Below, in pieces: positions 22,127 to 34,104 of a DNA stretch of 64,000 nt; the stretch's first letter is position 1; each line of letters starts with the position of its first letter. The notes under the pieces are model-generated. The model was given only the letters and a program-made list of their open reading frames with translations, had not been told where the DNA came from and did no database searches. The DNA is from Voacanga thouarsii (taxonomy: Eukaryota; Streptophyta; Magnoliopsida; Gentianales; Apocynaceae): contig JANUWF010002362.1 in NCBI GenBank assembly GCA_026120185.1, forward strand, positions 2,383,001 through 2,447,000, read 5' to 3'. Position numbers and translations under genes: made by a program.

Positions 22127-23375
22127 TGATATGATCTTGGGAAGCACCAAACTTTTGGATTAAACTCAAGAACAAGAAACCTACCAAATGCACACACAAG
22201 AACACTAAAATGCTAGGAAATTAACACTCTTGTGATAATGTGAATCTAGCCTACTTCAAAGACACCTTAACACTCTAATCTAACTATAGATTAGGATACC
22301 AAGTATAGGAATTTGAAGGCACCTAACTCAATCCTATCAAACATAATAGACAACCTAGTACATAAGAATAGAGATAAAGTTGAGATTATCCCTTAAGATT
22401 TAGAGACAAGATTAAAGGTGAGACTAAATCCTCTTATTTAGTCTTGATGTTTAATGGAATCACCCAAGAAGATCGCTCTCAAGAACTCTTTTTCTAAAGA
22501 GGAAATCTGAATTTACCTTCCCAAAATACCAAAGTTGTGTTTACAAAGCTATAATAGCTTATTTATAGTTACTTTGCCCTAAACTATTAACCAACTAAAC
22601 CTAAATATTAAATGGTCTTAATACAAGTTTTGAGGCTCCATTACATGCCTTAAAATAGGTTAAAACATAATAAAATTCGTGGAAATGAAATTACAACTAA
22701 AAAGGCTGAAAACAAGAAAATTTACAAAAGTTTGGAACTGGCCAGAATAGCACTGGCACCGGGTCGGTCTCCTGGGGGTGGTGTCGGCTCTAATTTTGAA
22801 GAACAACTCTCATGTACAAAAGTTGGAGCAAACAAATGACCTTTTTTCAGCCCATAGCTGGTGCCAGGTAGGGTTACTGGGGCTGACGTCGGGTCTATTC
22901 TGTTAGAACGGTGCTTATGTCAAAAATTGAAGAATTGTTGCAGATCACAGATGGCTTTGGTTGGTCGGTCGATCTGGACCAGCGTCGAGTCAGCTCTGGG
23001 CAGCCTCTCTTGTTTTTATGCACTCTAACCCCTGCTCATTTGACCTCCATTCCTTTTCCATGTGTTCCTTTGATCTTCCAAATGAAATGTTGGTCGTCTC
23101 GAGCTCTCCTTGTTAGTTCTTCGGTCTTGAATCCTGGTTTCAATGTTGGCTTGATTCTCCACTTGGATTTTTGTTCCTTTTGTGTTCCATTTACAGCTCC
23201 CTTCGTTACCCATCTCTTGACAATCTTTTTGGCTCTTGGCTTGTATGCTTGGATAGCTTGAAAATCCTACCGAAACTTCTTGAATATTGAATGTTTTCAT
23301 GGAGATTTGAAGCAAGTCTTGACTTTCCATCCTTCTTCTTTAGATGTGTCTTGTTGCGTGGATAGATTCCCATCA
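22127..23375 (-). repeat. TR-GAG-like element, 5' LTR (1249 bp)
   Basis: Left end TGATATGATCTTGG and right end CCCATCA, matching 18119-19338. The 5-bp flank TTTTG follows at 23376-23380. It holds three GGYGCC modules (22753-23000). Confidence 0.88.
22753..23000. repeat. GGYGCC bipartite modules in 5' LTR
   Basis: Modules at 22753-22798, 22860-22903 and about 22951-23000. Half-sites have decayed to forms such as GGCACC, GGTGTC and GACGTC, i.e. mostly single transitions from GGYGCC. Confidence 0.6.
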
Positions 23376-23380
23376 TTTTG

Positions 23381-24094
23381 ATCTCAAGTTTTTATTTGAC
23401 CAAAAATAGTTTTCCTTTGTGAAAATGAATTAAAACAGTTTTCCATTTTAACTTACAAAAATTTTTAAATCCAAAATATTTTCTATGTCAAGGATAAAAA
23501 CCTTTAAGAAAATAACCAAGGATTAATTTTTGTTTAAGTTAAAATTAACTATTTAATTAAAAAAAAATATTTTTCCTTGTCAAATAAAATTTTCCAAAGA
23601 CTTTGGTCTTTGAGAAAATGTTCACATAGGAATTAAAATAAATCACATGCTAGAAAACAGTAAACGTTTTCATACCTTTCTACTTTTAAACCTAAGTGCC
23701 AAAAAAATAGAATTAAACACATGAATTAAATTAATTATTGGTCTTGTTTAGTTCTAAAATCATTTACTATTATTTTTTATGCAAAATATTCAAAGAAAAT
23801 TAACTATTGCAAAAATAATAACTTTGTCTGGTATGAGACCAAAAAAAAAAAAGAAATTTCTCAAGAATTACAAGGAAAAATATATATTTTTTATTTTTTT
23901 CTCCGAGCTTGCACACCCGCCACACTGGATCATGGCCCATAGAAAAATCCATGGACCATGACCTGCAGGCGGGTGCCCGCTACTTATGGGCTGCCCCAGA
24001 ACCGATCACAATTGTGACCACATCCTAGGGAGGATGCATTGCATCGTGCCTAGGATGCAATGGTTTTTCACAAGTCGGCTCGGTGCTTGCCGTG
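23381..24094. other. AT-rich unassigned stretch with strong hairpin
   Basis: Runs of A and T, no domain recognised. At 23914-23975 an inverted repeat CACCCGCC...GGCGGGTG encloses a second one, TCATGG...CCATGA (23930-23935 with 23956-23961), so a long GC-rich hairpin is possible. The right end may be the degraded tail of the copia LTR fragment that follows. Confidence 0.45.
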
Positions 24095-25357
24095 GCCCTT
24101 GAGCCCAAATAAATAATTAATAAGCCCAAATAAACCAAAATAATTATTCAAACCTTTTTATCTAGTTTAGGCCCAAGTTAATTTTCTAATTATTCAATCT
24201 GGAATTAGGCCCTGAATAATTAATTAACACATTAAACCAGATAATAAATTTAATTTAATTTCTCTCATCTTTTTATTTTATTCTAGTCCAATAATAAATT
24301 AGACTTCTTGAATAAAATAAAATTCTTTTTAACTGAGACCATTTCCTCAATCCAAAATTAATTAGGACTTACAGGCTATTTTGATGACCAAAAATACACA
24401 TCGCCTTGGCTACTAAAATGATCAAAATACCCCTACTATATAAATAGCTGTATTTTACATTTTATATATTTTCTAACATCACCATAGGAAAATATTGACC
24501 CCAAGGACAATGCTGCGTTAGCTATGTCTCCGACCTACAGGTGAAATGACTAAAATATCCCTCTACACATCGTCGTGCATTTAGAGAGAAAAAAGGGTAC
24601 TAACACCTCTCTAAAAGACATCTACCATCTTTAGGCTTCTAGTCCAATAATCCATAACTTCTTGGAATATTTTCTCTTTCCAAGGGAACTGCCCTAAAGC
24701 AAATAACCAAGTCATGTTCCCCAGGGCCCTAGATAATTAGATCATTCGGACAACCACAAGGGGCGATATAGTATAAAAGCTATTGTGTGTAAGTCTGTCT
24801 TAACTAACTAGTTACGTATACCCAACATACAAGTATATTGGTCCTACTAAAGAACCTCAACTATGGTATATCAAAGCATATGCTTCCAGTTTCGTCAGAC
24901 GACCAATTTATACTCAAGCTATATAGTACAAGTTCACAGTGTAGCGGTAGTAGTCTAGGTTTCTACCACATAGTACTTTTAGAAACCACTACTATAAGTC
25001 CAGTTCTATGTATTCAAAATATGCTGATGTTATGAAATAAGAAGACTACTCATTAGCTAAAGGTAATCCATTCCCTATTTAGAATTCATACCACAATAAT
25101 CTTACCACGATGAGATTCCCATTCTCATCATTTGGTTAGGAACAATAGTTTATGTGTCAAGTAACCCATGGTCCATACCTTACTATGAAAGACCTTCATT
25201 CATATGAACCATTTTCTTAAACACAATATGTTTTTTTCAATGAAATTGTGCACAAAAATAAAGAAGAATTCACAAACAATTTCTAAAAATAATACATTTA
25301 TTAATACAAGTTAAAATTACATCAGAAACCTTGTCTAAGAGGGCATACATCCCAATA
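24095..25357 (-). repeat. Copia LTR fragment (copia-A family)
   Basis: Closely parallels 10000-11314, including AATATTGACCCCAAGG, a TACAAGTATATTGGTCC block and the terminal GAGGGCATACATCCCAATA. On the minus strand it begins TATTGGGATG for the expected TGTTGGAATG. The bases after it (25358-25370) resemble the copia-A polypurine tract, after which homology stops. So it is a truncated 3' LTR. The left limit is approximate. Confidence 0.75.
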
Positions 25358-25370
25358 ATATCACCTACTA

Positions 25371-26992
25371 ACCATTTTTAAAATATACATAGGTTATTGG
25401 GTATGTAGGCCAAAAGTATAGAACTCGCTTCAATGGTGTTGACCTCTAATCCCAATCTTAAAGAAATAGTGCAAATACAGATATGAGTGATTTACACTCA
25501 GTAAGTCCTATGTGTACTAGTGTTTTCTTGTAGAAAAACAAGTATAGAAAATTAGCATGTTATACTTTGGAGAGTAAGAAAAGGGAATTTCATCTTATTT
25601 TGTACTAAAAACAACTCTACAATTAAGTAGATTGACTTTAATCAATGCTTGTTTACAATCTCAGGCACATTTAGGAAATTCAAATTTTATCAAGATCATT
25701 GCCCAACATCCTGGAATGTTTAGAAAAACTAAGTTTCAATCAACATTTTAGCCCTATTTAAAAAAACAAATGAAGGCATTTCTTTCAATAAAAGATCAGC
25801 CTGTATGCAAAGCATACAAGGCTTCACTTTTGGCTATCACGGTCTTATTATACTAAAAATTGTGCCCCCGTACACAACCAGATCATGCCGGAGTGGTGAA
25901 TGACACAAGCACATCATCTAGCACTTAGAGATCTTTTACTTGCCACCGTAAGCTTAAGGTTTCCAATCCTAACATTAATCACCATCAAGGTGGTAAAACA
26001 TTAAACACACTGAGTGTTCCAACCTAGCATCATGCGAACAACCTAAATCATATATATACTTAAGCATAAGGCAATTTCTAGTAACAAATGGCTAGCTAGG
26101 AACGGCTAATCCCAATGTCCTATCGCACCATTTATAGTAAGATAAATCCCACAACTGATTAGATTACTTAGGACCATTTATCTCTAATGTAAGCTAGTAC
26201 AGTGATCAAAGTCCCCGCTGAGTACTCAACGTCTTCACTGGTTCATAATACCAGTCCATTATTGCACTCTCCAAAGAGATATCACATTTTGCAAGGGAAT
26301 ATCAAGAAAATATTTTTTGGGTCCAAAACATTGTGTTTCAAAAGTTTACTATTTCCTGAGTAACCATTCTCAAAGCCTATAAAAAATAAAAGAATGAAAA
26401 CCTTTCAATCATCACAAATCGTGCTTCAGAATGTACTTTAGGGGAAAATGCACTCATACATTATTGTAAGAATGTTTTCCAAATGTTGTTTTCATGTCGA
26501 GGAATCATTTTCCAAAACTATAGTGTAGATGGATAAAATGTCCTTTTCGCGTTATAAAATATTTCTTAAGGGAATTTATGTAAATTGTGCATAATAAAGT
26601 CCAAAAGGGGTTTTATTCAACAAATCCAGAATTTTAATCCCAAAAAAGGAAATAAATTTAAAGATTTCATAATTTATCATACCTGAGTACTTTAAAAGTA
26701 ATTCATTGTTCCATAAAAAGCAAAGAGATCATAAACACATATGCTTTATCATTAACATGGAACAATGCACATTTCTGCAAGTAAAATATTCATTTGATCA
26801 CGTAACATGTGAGAAGAATATTTTCTATAAATACTTGCAGCCAAAAATATTCACAATACAAGGAATTCAAAATCCTTTGTGGAAATATTCCATTTCCTGA
26901 TATTCAATCATGTTCCGGTTTAAAGAACCCAAAACTTTGTTCAGAAAACCCAAAAGATTTACTATTCAAATTTCAAGCTTTGGGAAAATTTT
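25371..26992. other. Decayed LTR-like sequence, family uncertain
   Basis: No coding domain recognised. It has scattered similarity to the minus-strand gypsy-2 LTR: an 'agtgatttacactcagtaag' phrase near 25484, and TGAGTACTCAAC near 26219 beside a stretch resembling the region around 31590. It may be a divergent gypsy LTR in minus orientation. The short ORFs in it (26706-27102) show no motif and run into the copia-D LTR. Confidence 0.3.
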
Positions 26993-28781
26993 GTTGGAAA
27001 GTATGCCATCAAAGACTATGTATTTATGTAAACATATTGCAAAAAAATATTTATTCATTTAATTTAGTTTATTTCTTATGTTTTGCACATTTAAAGGTCT
27101 AAGTATGACAAGTAATGGTCTATGTGTTAGGTCATTCTTCACAGTAAGGTATAGACCATAGATACTTGTCATACAAGTAAAATTAAGTTCTTAGTCGTTT
27201 GATGGAACTGGGCATTTCATCAAGGTAAGACTATTGTACCATGATTTCCAATAAGGAATCGTTTACCTTGAATTAGTGAGTAGTTCAGTCACATCATTGG
27301 TATAAGTATTTTTCGAATACGTAGAACTGGACTTGTAGTAGTGGTCTCTCTTAAAATACTATAATTATAGAGACTAGACTATTACTGCTACAGCGTGGAT
27401 GGATACCTTCATACTTGAGTATGAGTTGGTGGTCTGGCAAAACTAGGGTTTTATACTTTGATATATATTGGGTGAGATTTCTTGTGAGATCAATATCCTT
27501 GTATGTTGGGTGTATTACTCTAGTTAGTTAAGACGGACTCATGCAACAGAGTTTCTATACTTCACTTAGTGAAGTTAAATCACCCCCTTGTGATTGTCCA
27601 GGATAATCTAATGATCCAGGACCCTGGGAACGTGACTCTAGGATGTATGCTTTTGGGTAACTTCTAATAATAAGTAAGTACATTTAAGTGAGACAAGGAT
27701 TATTAGACTAGAGATCTAAGGATGGTAGATATATTTGAGATGGATGTTAGTACATTTATCTTGTCTCATTGATGGGTGTTACATAGAGGGGTATTTCCAT
27801 CATTTCACCTGTAGATCGGAGACATTGCTTTATCAATATTATTCTTGGGATTAATATTTCCATATGGTGATAAATGAAAATATTTAAAATGATAAATGTG
27901 GCTATTTAATGATAAGGGAATTTTGGTCATTTTAGTAACCATAAATAATATGTTTCTTGGTCCCCGGAGCAGCTCAAGTTACCTTGGTGTTGATTAGACA
28001 CAATCTGGGCTTAATGAATAATTATTTGGAATAAAAATAAAATTTATTCTAAGAGTCTAATTGGAATTAATTAATTAGTCTTGGGTTTTGATAAGGCCTA
28101 AAAAAGATAATTAATTAATTAAGAGAATTGGTTTGGAATAAATTAATTAACTGGGCAGATATATGTTGACATATATTAAGAGTTCAATTATAATTAATTA
28201 ATTAGTCTAGGGCATTTAATGAGGCCCAGAAAATATAATTAATTAAGATGATTAGGCCAGTCTGTGATTGGTTTTGAGCACAGCGCCAAGCCCATTAGGA
28301 CTTGATGATTTTCGGCCATTAGGGCTTAAGAAAGCCCTAAGGCTGGTCAAAAAATAAGAGGATGAGAAGAGGGCAAAACAGAACATGGTTTCCTCTGAGT
28401 TTGTTCTTCTCTGGTATGCCGTCATTTCTGGCTCTCTCGTTCTCTTGTTCTCGTCCTACTCTTCTTTCTCTCTTGAAGAGTATTTTGATTATCTAAAGAA
28501 TGAACTTTCACTACGCTAACCCAAGAATAAGGTAAAACCATACTCTGGAAGATGAAGAAAAAATGCTTGATGCGTAGGAGTAGAAGATTGGCAGGAATCC
28601 CCGTTGAACAGTAGGCGCATCCTTCTCTTCTTCCAACATAAGAAGTTCCAGTGCAACCCGTCCCCACATTGATTAATCCACAACCAATAAGGAAAGGTAA
28701 GTACTCTCTCCTAGATGTGGCTCGAAAAACTGAAAATTTTCCACTACGTTTTTCCTTTAATAGTTTTCTGTGATTCCTCCA
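26993..28781 (+). repeat. Copia-D 5' LTR (1789 bp)
   Basis: Begins TGTTGGAAAGTATGCC and ends GATTCCTCCA. It is related to the copia-A LTR in opposite orientation (compare AAGGTATAGACCATAGATAC here with the reverse complement of 11100-11170). The primer-binding site follows after two bases. The minus-strand frame at 28422-28817 is an antisense chance ORF. Confidence 0.87.
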
Positions 28782-28783
28782 AG

Positions 28784-28796
28784 TGGTATCAGAGCC
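28784..28796 (+). promoter_or_regulatory. Copia-D primer-binding site (initiator tRNA-Met)
   Basis: TGGTATCAGAGCC, an exact match to the standard plant retrotransposon site complementary to the 3' end of initiator tRNA-Met, two bases after the LTR. Confidence 0.95.
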
Positions 28797-30404
28797 ATAG
28801 TTTTCATCTAGGAGCATGCACTAGGTTTAAAACTAGAAAAAGGTGGTTCCTTTACTATTAAAAAATGAATCTTTTGTGATCTCATGTGATCCCTCATACA
28901 TTGATTTCTAGAGTTCATGTATGCCTTGCAGTTAGACGCATAGGATCATGTATTCTAATGATTTTTCCATTATTTTTCTAATTTTAAGTAGTTTCGATGT
29001 ACGTCTCGTGGTTAGAGGTATAGGTACTTGTAAAGGCATGTTTTTATGCCTAGTTTTGCGTTTCTTTGTATTCTTTTAATCTGTAAATTTTAGGGACTAC
29101 AAGAACGTGATTGCTGAAATTGTTAACAGGCGAAAAATAGCTGAAAATGTAATTTTTTTTTTTCAAAAATGGCGAACTCCAAAGCTAACCCGGTGCCAGG
29201 TGGGCTAAATGGACCAGGCCCCAGGTCCACTCTACCCAACTAGAATTTTCTTGGAAAAACAGATTGGACTCAGTGCTAGGTGGGCCCAACAGACCCAGCG
29301 CTAGGTCCATTCTTCCTAGAGCCGCTTGTGCACAATTTTGGACGAGAAGGGAAGCGACAAATTGTCCAAGAAATAGAATAGTACTGCTGAAGTTTTGTTC
29401 CTCGGTTTTTGTAGATATAATCATGTTTTAAAACCATTGTATGAGGCTAATTTTCTGCAATAGTTTTATTTATCTATAGATGAATAATTTGCATGAAATG
29501 GAATAGTAAAGGATAGAACCATCTTAGGATTAAACAAGATCATTAATTTTTAATTCATGATGTTTAATCCATTGTTTGGACACTTAGGAATACATGAATA
29601 TTTTGAGCATGAAAAAGTTTACTTTTAGTATCATGCATATTTTGTTTTTGTGATCAAATGCACAAGTTCTTGTGAGACAAAGTCTCACTAGATAGAACAG
29701 TTTTTTATAAAACGTTTTAATCTAAGAAACTTTAAAATAAAAAAATTCATGGTTGATTCTCTTAAAGTCTATAATCCTTAACATAGAGAATAATGTTGAA
29801 CTTAAGGTTAATTAATAAAGCTTTACTTGGTTATTAACTTAGAAAAGTAAAATAAATTCATAGAGAATAATTTTGAATTTTAGATTCTTACTAAATTAAT
29901 GAAATAATAAGATAATAAAAAAAATTGGGTAGAAAATTCTATTTTCAATAAAAGATTAAGTAGGAGAAGGGTTCCAACGACCCCATGGCTTCCATCACAA
30001 CTCTCATTAGAGATAGTAGTTTTCCTCATGTCATTCTGAGCATGACCCCTTATAGGATAGATTTCTATAAGTATCTAGAACTAATGGAAGAGAAAAATTA
30101 AAAGCCTAGGGCATTTGCTAGGATCAACCAACCTACATTAGAAGTTTTTAGCATTAGATTGCCCGTAAATGGTGTGAATTAGTGGCCATCCTATCGGTAG
30201 AACTTTTTCTAGACCATTACCTATTTTAGGAAGTTTTGATTTATATGGTTATACACTTAACTTAGGATGCTATTAATCTTCCTACAAAGCTCTGTTAGCT
30301 TTTCTAAGAGTCAAACTATTTATATTATTGATAATGGTTTTAAGAGTTATCTATTATCAAAGAAATAATATAAACAATATGCATTTTTATTTCTTGCAAA
30401 CTAA
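28797..30404 (+). other. Copia-D untranslated leader
   Basis: About 1.6 kb without a recognisable domain between primer site and gag. It carries two GGYGCC-type modules (29190-29236, 29271-29316). The rest is AT-rich. Confidence 0.7.
29190..29316. repeat. GGYGCC-type bipartite modules in copia-D leader
   Basis: Two modules: GGTGCCAGGTGGGC...AGGCCCCAGGTCCACTCTACC-type, then AGTGCTAGGTGGGC...AGCGCTAGGTCCATTC-type. Half-site spacing and tails match the modules in the TR-GAG-like LTRs and the copia-B leader. Confidence 0.62.
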
Positions 30405-30813
30405 ATGAATATTTTTCGCAATATTTCAAAAATGTCTGGTTTTAGTCCATTGTCAATCATTCTCAAGGAGAATAAGTTGACAAGCCTAAATTATGTTGTC
30501 TGGAAGAGAAACCTGAACAAAGTACTCACCGCTGAGGAGTACAAGCATATTCTTACGGATCCCTATCCTGAGATTGGAGAAGAATCCACTGATCAGGATC
30601 TAGAGGCCGAGAGGCATAGAAGAAAGCCAATGAGATGGCTAAATGCTACATATTGGCTTCTATATCTAATGTGCTCCAATCTAAGTATGAGCACATGGCC
30701 ACTGTGTACGACATGAATTTGTCATTGTGTACTATGTTTGCTGACAAGAGTCGGCCCGCAAGGCAGAAAACTCTTACGGCAATCATGAACACTAGGAAGG
30801 TTGAGGGGGCATC
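30405..30813 (+). pseudogene. Copia-D gag, N-terminal part, interrupted by gypsy-2
   Basis: Copia Gag of the type with ENKLTSLNYVVWKRNLNKVLTAEEY near its start. It then switches frame near 30620 (one base missing after RRK) into ANEMAKCYILASISNVLQ and TAIMNTRKVEGA. The reading stops at the gypsy-2 boundary, where the LTR adds a short chance tail. The continuation starts at 62822. The ATG at 30405 is the first in frame before the conserved NKL block. Confidence 0.88.
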
Positions 30814-33800
30814 TGTAACACCCCACTACCTATGCCCCTATTAGGGCTGGAGATGTCACCCCGTCCACAGGAGAAGGGGACTTTATAACTAAGACACACA
30901 AAATAAATGAAAGGAATAATTCAAAATTAAACTTATTACAACCAAAGAAATACAAGAACAAGCTCAAAAAATAAATGTCTGCTACAGTCACTCAAATGAA
31001 ATACATAGGAAAAATAATAACGAGTCTTCAAAACATAGGTAATTCTCTAGTTAATAGCCTTCATAGCAGGATCGACCTGAAAATATGGTATAAAAGGTGG
31101 TGAGACATAAATCTCAGTAAGCCCGTGTGTGCTTTGAGTATTTTAGGTAAAACAGTTCTTGTATGCAAGTTGTGAAATTTTCATAAAAGAATGTGCTGGC
31201 AACCTCAAATAAATTTCACAAATGAAGAGTGGTGTTTTCCTTTTCAAACCATACATGTGTACAATAAATACAACCACTCAAAGGAGGTAGCCATGGCACC
31301 ACACCTTGTGCACCATGATAATATAATGATCAGAATGCCACACTTTGTGTATACTGACACAAGGTAGGTGTACGGCCTACCGGGTGAGATACTCCTCCGT
31401 CTCTACACCCAAACCTACCGGTTGTCCACTCCAAAAACATACAGTCCACTGACTAAACTTGCAAGCTCAGACTAGTATGACCTACAGGACTGGCATCCTA
31501 TCCGGGAAGGACTCACCCCTCAGAGGTGGCTACCTACTGAGAGACTAATCCTAACTCTTCAAAGACTAGTCCTAGCAGTCTACCATTATTGAGTACTCAA
31601 CATTGATTGTCCCACTTGGGAGAAGAAAGATCATACAATGATTCACTTGAAAATAGCAATTATAGTTTCCAAAATTCTTGCCAAAGTTAGGTTTTTAGGA
31701 AAAGTTTAGCGTTTTGTGTAAAATTATTTGTTTAACTTAAAAGCTTTGCTTGACTAAAACGAAAAGGAAAATTGTTCAAAATTGCCTTTACAGTACAAAT
31801 ACTCGTATACATTGAGTTTGACTTGCCACGATGACTTTGGTCTTCAAAGGGTTTCATGCAGGAACTTACGTGATCTTTTGTTCTTCTTAAGTTCAAAAGT
31901 CTTCCAAGGTAGTTCAGGTCAACTTAACCCCGCCTGAGATAAACACAAGGTATAAGATAACATCCAGACAATATTTGCCTTAAATAAATAATTCCTAGTT
32001 CAACTAACCACAATAATAACTAGCCATGACCACAATATCTTAAACTTTAATACTAGTTGATAAAGTATTTTATAAAATAAAATTTAGCTAGAAAAGTTTT
32101 AAAAAAAAAATGGGTGTTATAAAATAATTAATAGTAAATTATAGTTTCAAATAATAAATAATGAGTAATATTGCTAATAAATAAAATTAGTATTAAAGAA
32201 TGGATAATAATAAATCCTAAATGATATTGGTAATAAGTAATATTTAAATAGTATTATTATATATAAAAATTATACTTAATTTTTAATTAATAATTAATAA
32301 TTAATAGATAATAAATTAAACTTAATTTTTAATTAATAATTAATAGATAATAAATTATACTTAATTTTTAATTAATAATTAATAGATAATAAATAACCAA
32401 TAAAATTACTAATAAATGAATTATACTTAATTTTTAATTAATAAATAATAAAGAAATTTTCATATAAATAATATTTATGAGTATAGATAAAAGTTTTAGT
32501 AAGGCTAACTAATAATAATATTAATATGATCTACAAAGTCATTTGATACTATTTAATTCCAATATTTTATTATTTATATTTAATAAAAAGATTTTATTTA
32601 TTTAACTAATAAAATAATAATATTTTAAATAATCTTCTATTTCTAACCTACATAATGTTTTTTGAATTTTGTAGATTAAATTGAATAATAGTACTAATTA
32701 AATTAATACTAATAATGTTAGTAAAAATAATTCTAGAAATAATAAAAATAGTTCTAACAATAATTTTCTATTGTTAGAGAAGATCCACGAACATATTCTC
32801 ACATAATAAATAACATGTTAATCTATCTATGAACATAGACTTGAATTAACATATACTACAACATAGATGATCTTCTACTAGGCATAATATTATCTATGGC
32901 TTTATTGAAAAATAATATCATGAAGGCCTAATCATTAATGGTGGCATAATATCTAATATGCATCAAAACATCTATAAATCTCTTTAATCATGATGAACAT
33001 ATAGTGATTCTAAAGCAAAATCCATAAGGCACAACATTCATTCCAATTCTTATGTCTTAACTCCATCCCCTTCACCCACATACATATCCTCAACCCCTAC
33101 TTTATTTAATCAACCTATCAACATCTAGGTGTCTTGATTCTGAGAAATAAAGAGTAGATTAAGAAAGAAATACTTGATTGATGCTCGTTTGATAAAGGAT
33201 TCTCTTTGCTTAGTAAAGATCCTTAAGTGCTTCATGGCATTTAGTGGTCCAAAAGTAGTCCATGGTTGATCATCAACATTTCGGCCAACAGAGGGGGAAA
33301 GGGTGAGAGAGGAATGAAGGAGAATAGAAGAGGAAAATAGAAGTTGAATAAAAGAAGAAGAACAAGAAGATTGTTCTTATTTTACCTTTTTGGTGTTCTT
33401 CGAATCATCAACAAAAAATGATGATTTGATCTGTTCAAAAGTTCAACTTTGTGTGTTTTGGTGTTATGAAATTCAACAATGAAGAATATGGGTTGAATAT
33501 TAATGACCTAGAGAGTTTGGGAGTGATTGGAGATGTTTAGGAGTGGTTTAGGCTTGAAGATGTGAAGCGTGTGTTCTTGGTGTTCTTGAGAGAGTTTGAG
33601 AGGAGATAAATTTTGTGTGTGTTGGTGAGTGTGATGGGCGAATGGCTTAGACTAGGAGGAGCTTTTGGTTATCCAAGAATGAGACAGAAAGTTTCAGATT
33701 TTTTTTAAAAAATTCAAATTTAGAGAAAAGTGGAGTTGTTTGAGGTATTGGAATGGTTAATGTTATTTCCTCTTGGAAGGTTTCTTGTTCTTCAATGGTG

Positions 33801-34104
33801 TATGGTTGAATTAGCTATATTTCTACCAAAGTATGGAGAGTTGTTTCAGACTTAAAGCTGGCCAAAAATAGCTATAAAATGGCAGACGATTTTCTGGTTT
33901 TATCAATTAGCTAAAAGAGTGTTTTAATGGAGCAAAATCTGGAATTTGAATTTGAAGTTTGAACAAGTTGGGATAGAGTGAAGATAGGAGCTTTTTGAGG
34001 TATGATAATGGAGTCCTATTACTTAAGGTTGGTGGAGAAGCTAAGATGTTCAGTTCATGGATGTACAAGGGCTGAAATTTAGTGAGATTTGCTGAAGAAT
34101 TTTG
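30814..34104 (-). repeat. Gypsy-2 3' LTR, distal segment
   Basis: Starts TGTAACACCCC on the plus strand, the reverse complement of the LTR end. It aligns with 48465-50291 plus 60402-61690. It is interrupted at 34104/34105 by copia-B, and the last five bases TTTTG are the duplicated target. It contains a tandem AT repeat at 32271-32394 that the other LTR has once. Confidence 0.9.
32271..32394. repeat. Tandem AT-rich repeat (39-46 bp units, three copies)
   Basis: Units start at 32271, 32317 and 32356 with the core CTTAATTTTTAATTAATAAT...AGATAATAAAT. A fourth truncated unit is at about 32422. The sister LTR (about 49890-49930) has one unit, so the array grew in this copy after insertion. Confidence 0.85.

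Larger units (their letters stand above)
18119..23375 (-). mobile_element. TR-GAG-like LTR element with gag/protease remnants only
   Basis: Two direct repeats of about 1.2 kb flank a 2.8 kb interior. The element is bounded by a perfect 5-bp duplication TTTTG (18114-18118 and 23376-23380), with LTR ends TGAT...ATCA. A primer-binding site lies inside the right LTR and a short purine run inside the left LTR, so it reads on the minus strand. The interior codes only for an acidic N-terminal segment, CCHC knuckles and an aspartic protease, with no RT, RNase H or integrase. Non-autonomous gag-carrying LTR elements (TR-GAG class) are known in plants. Assigning this copy to that class is inference, and a deleted autonomous gypsy element is the alternative. 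Confidence 0.82.

Noticed and set aside
18119..23375. CRISPR or tandem gene duplication to explain the paired repeats
   Set aside because: The two repeats are LTRs: they have TG...CA ends, a primer site, a purine tract and a 5-base target duplication.
28422..28817. 131-codon minus-strand ORF over the copia-D LTR end and primer site
   Set aside because: Antisense to a functional LTR/primer-site junction, low-complexity C-terminus and no motif.
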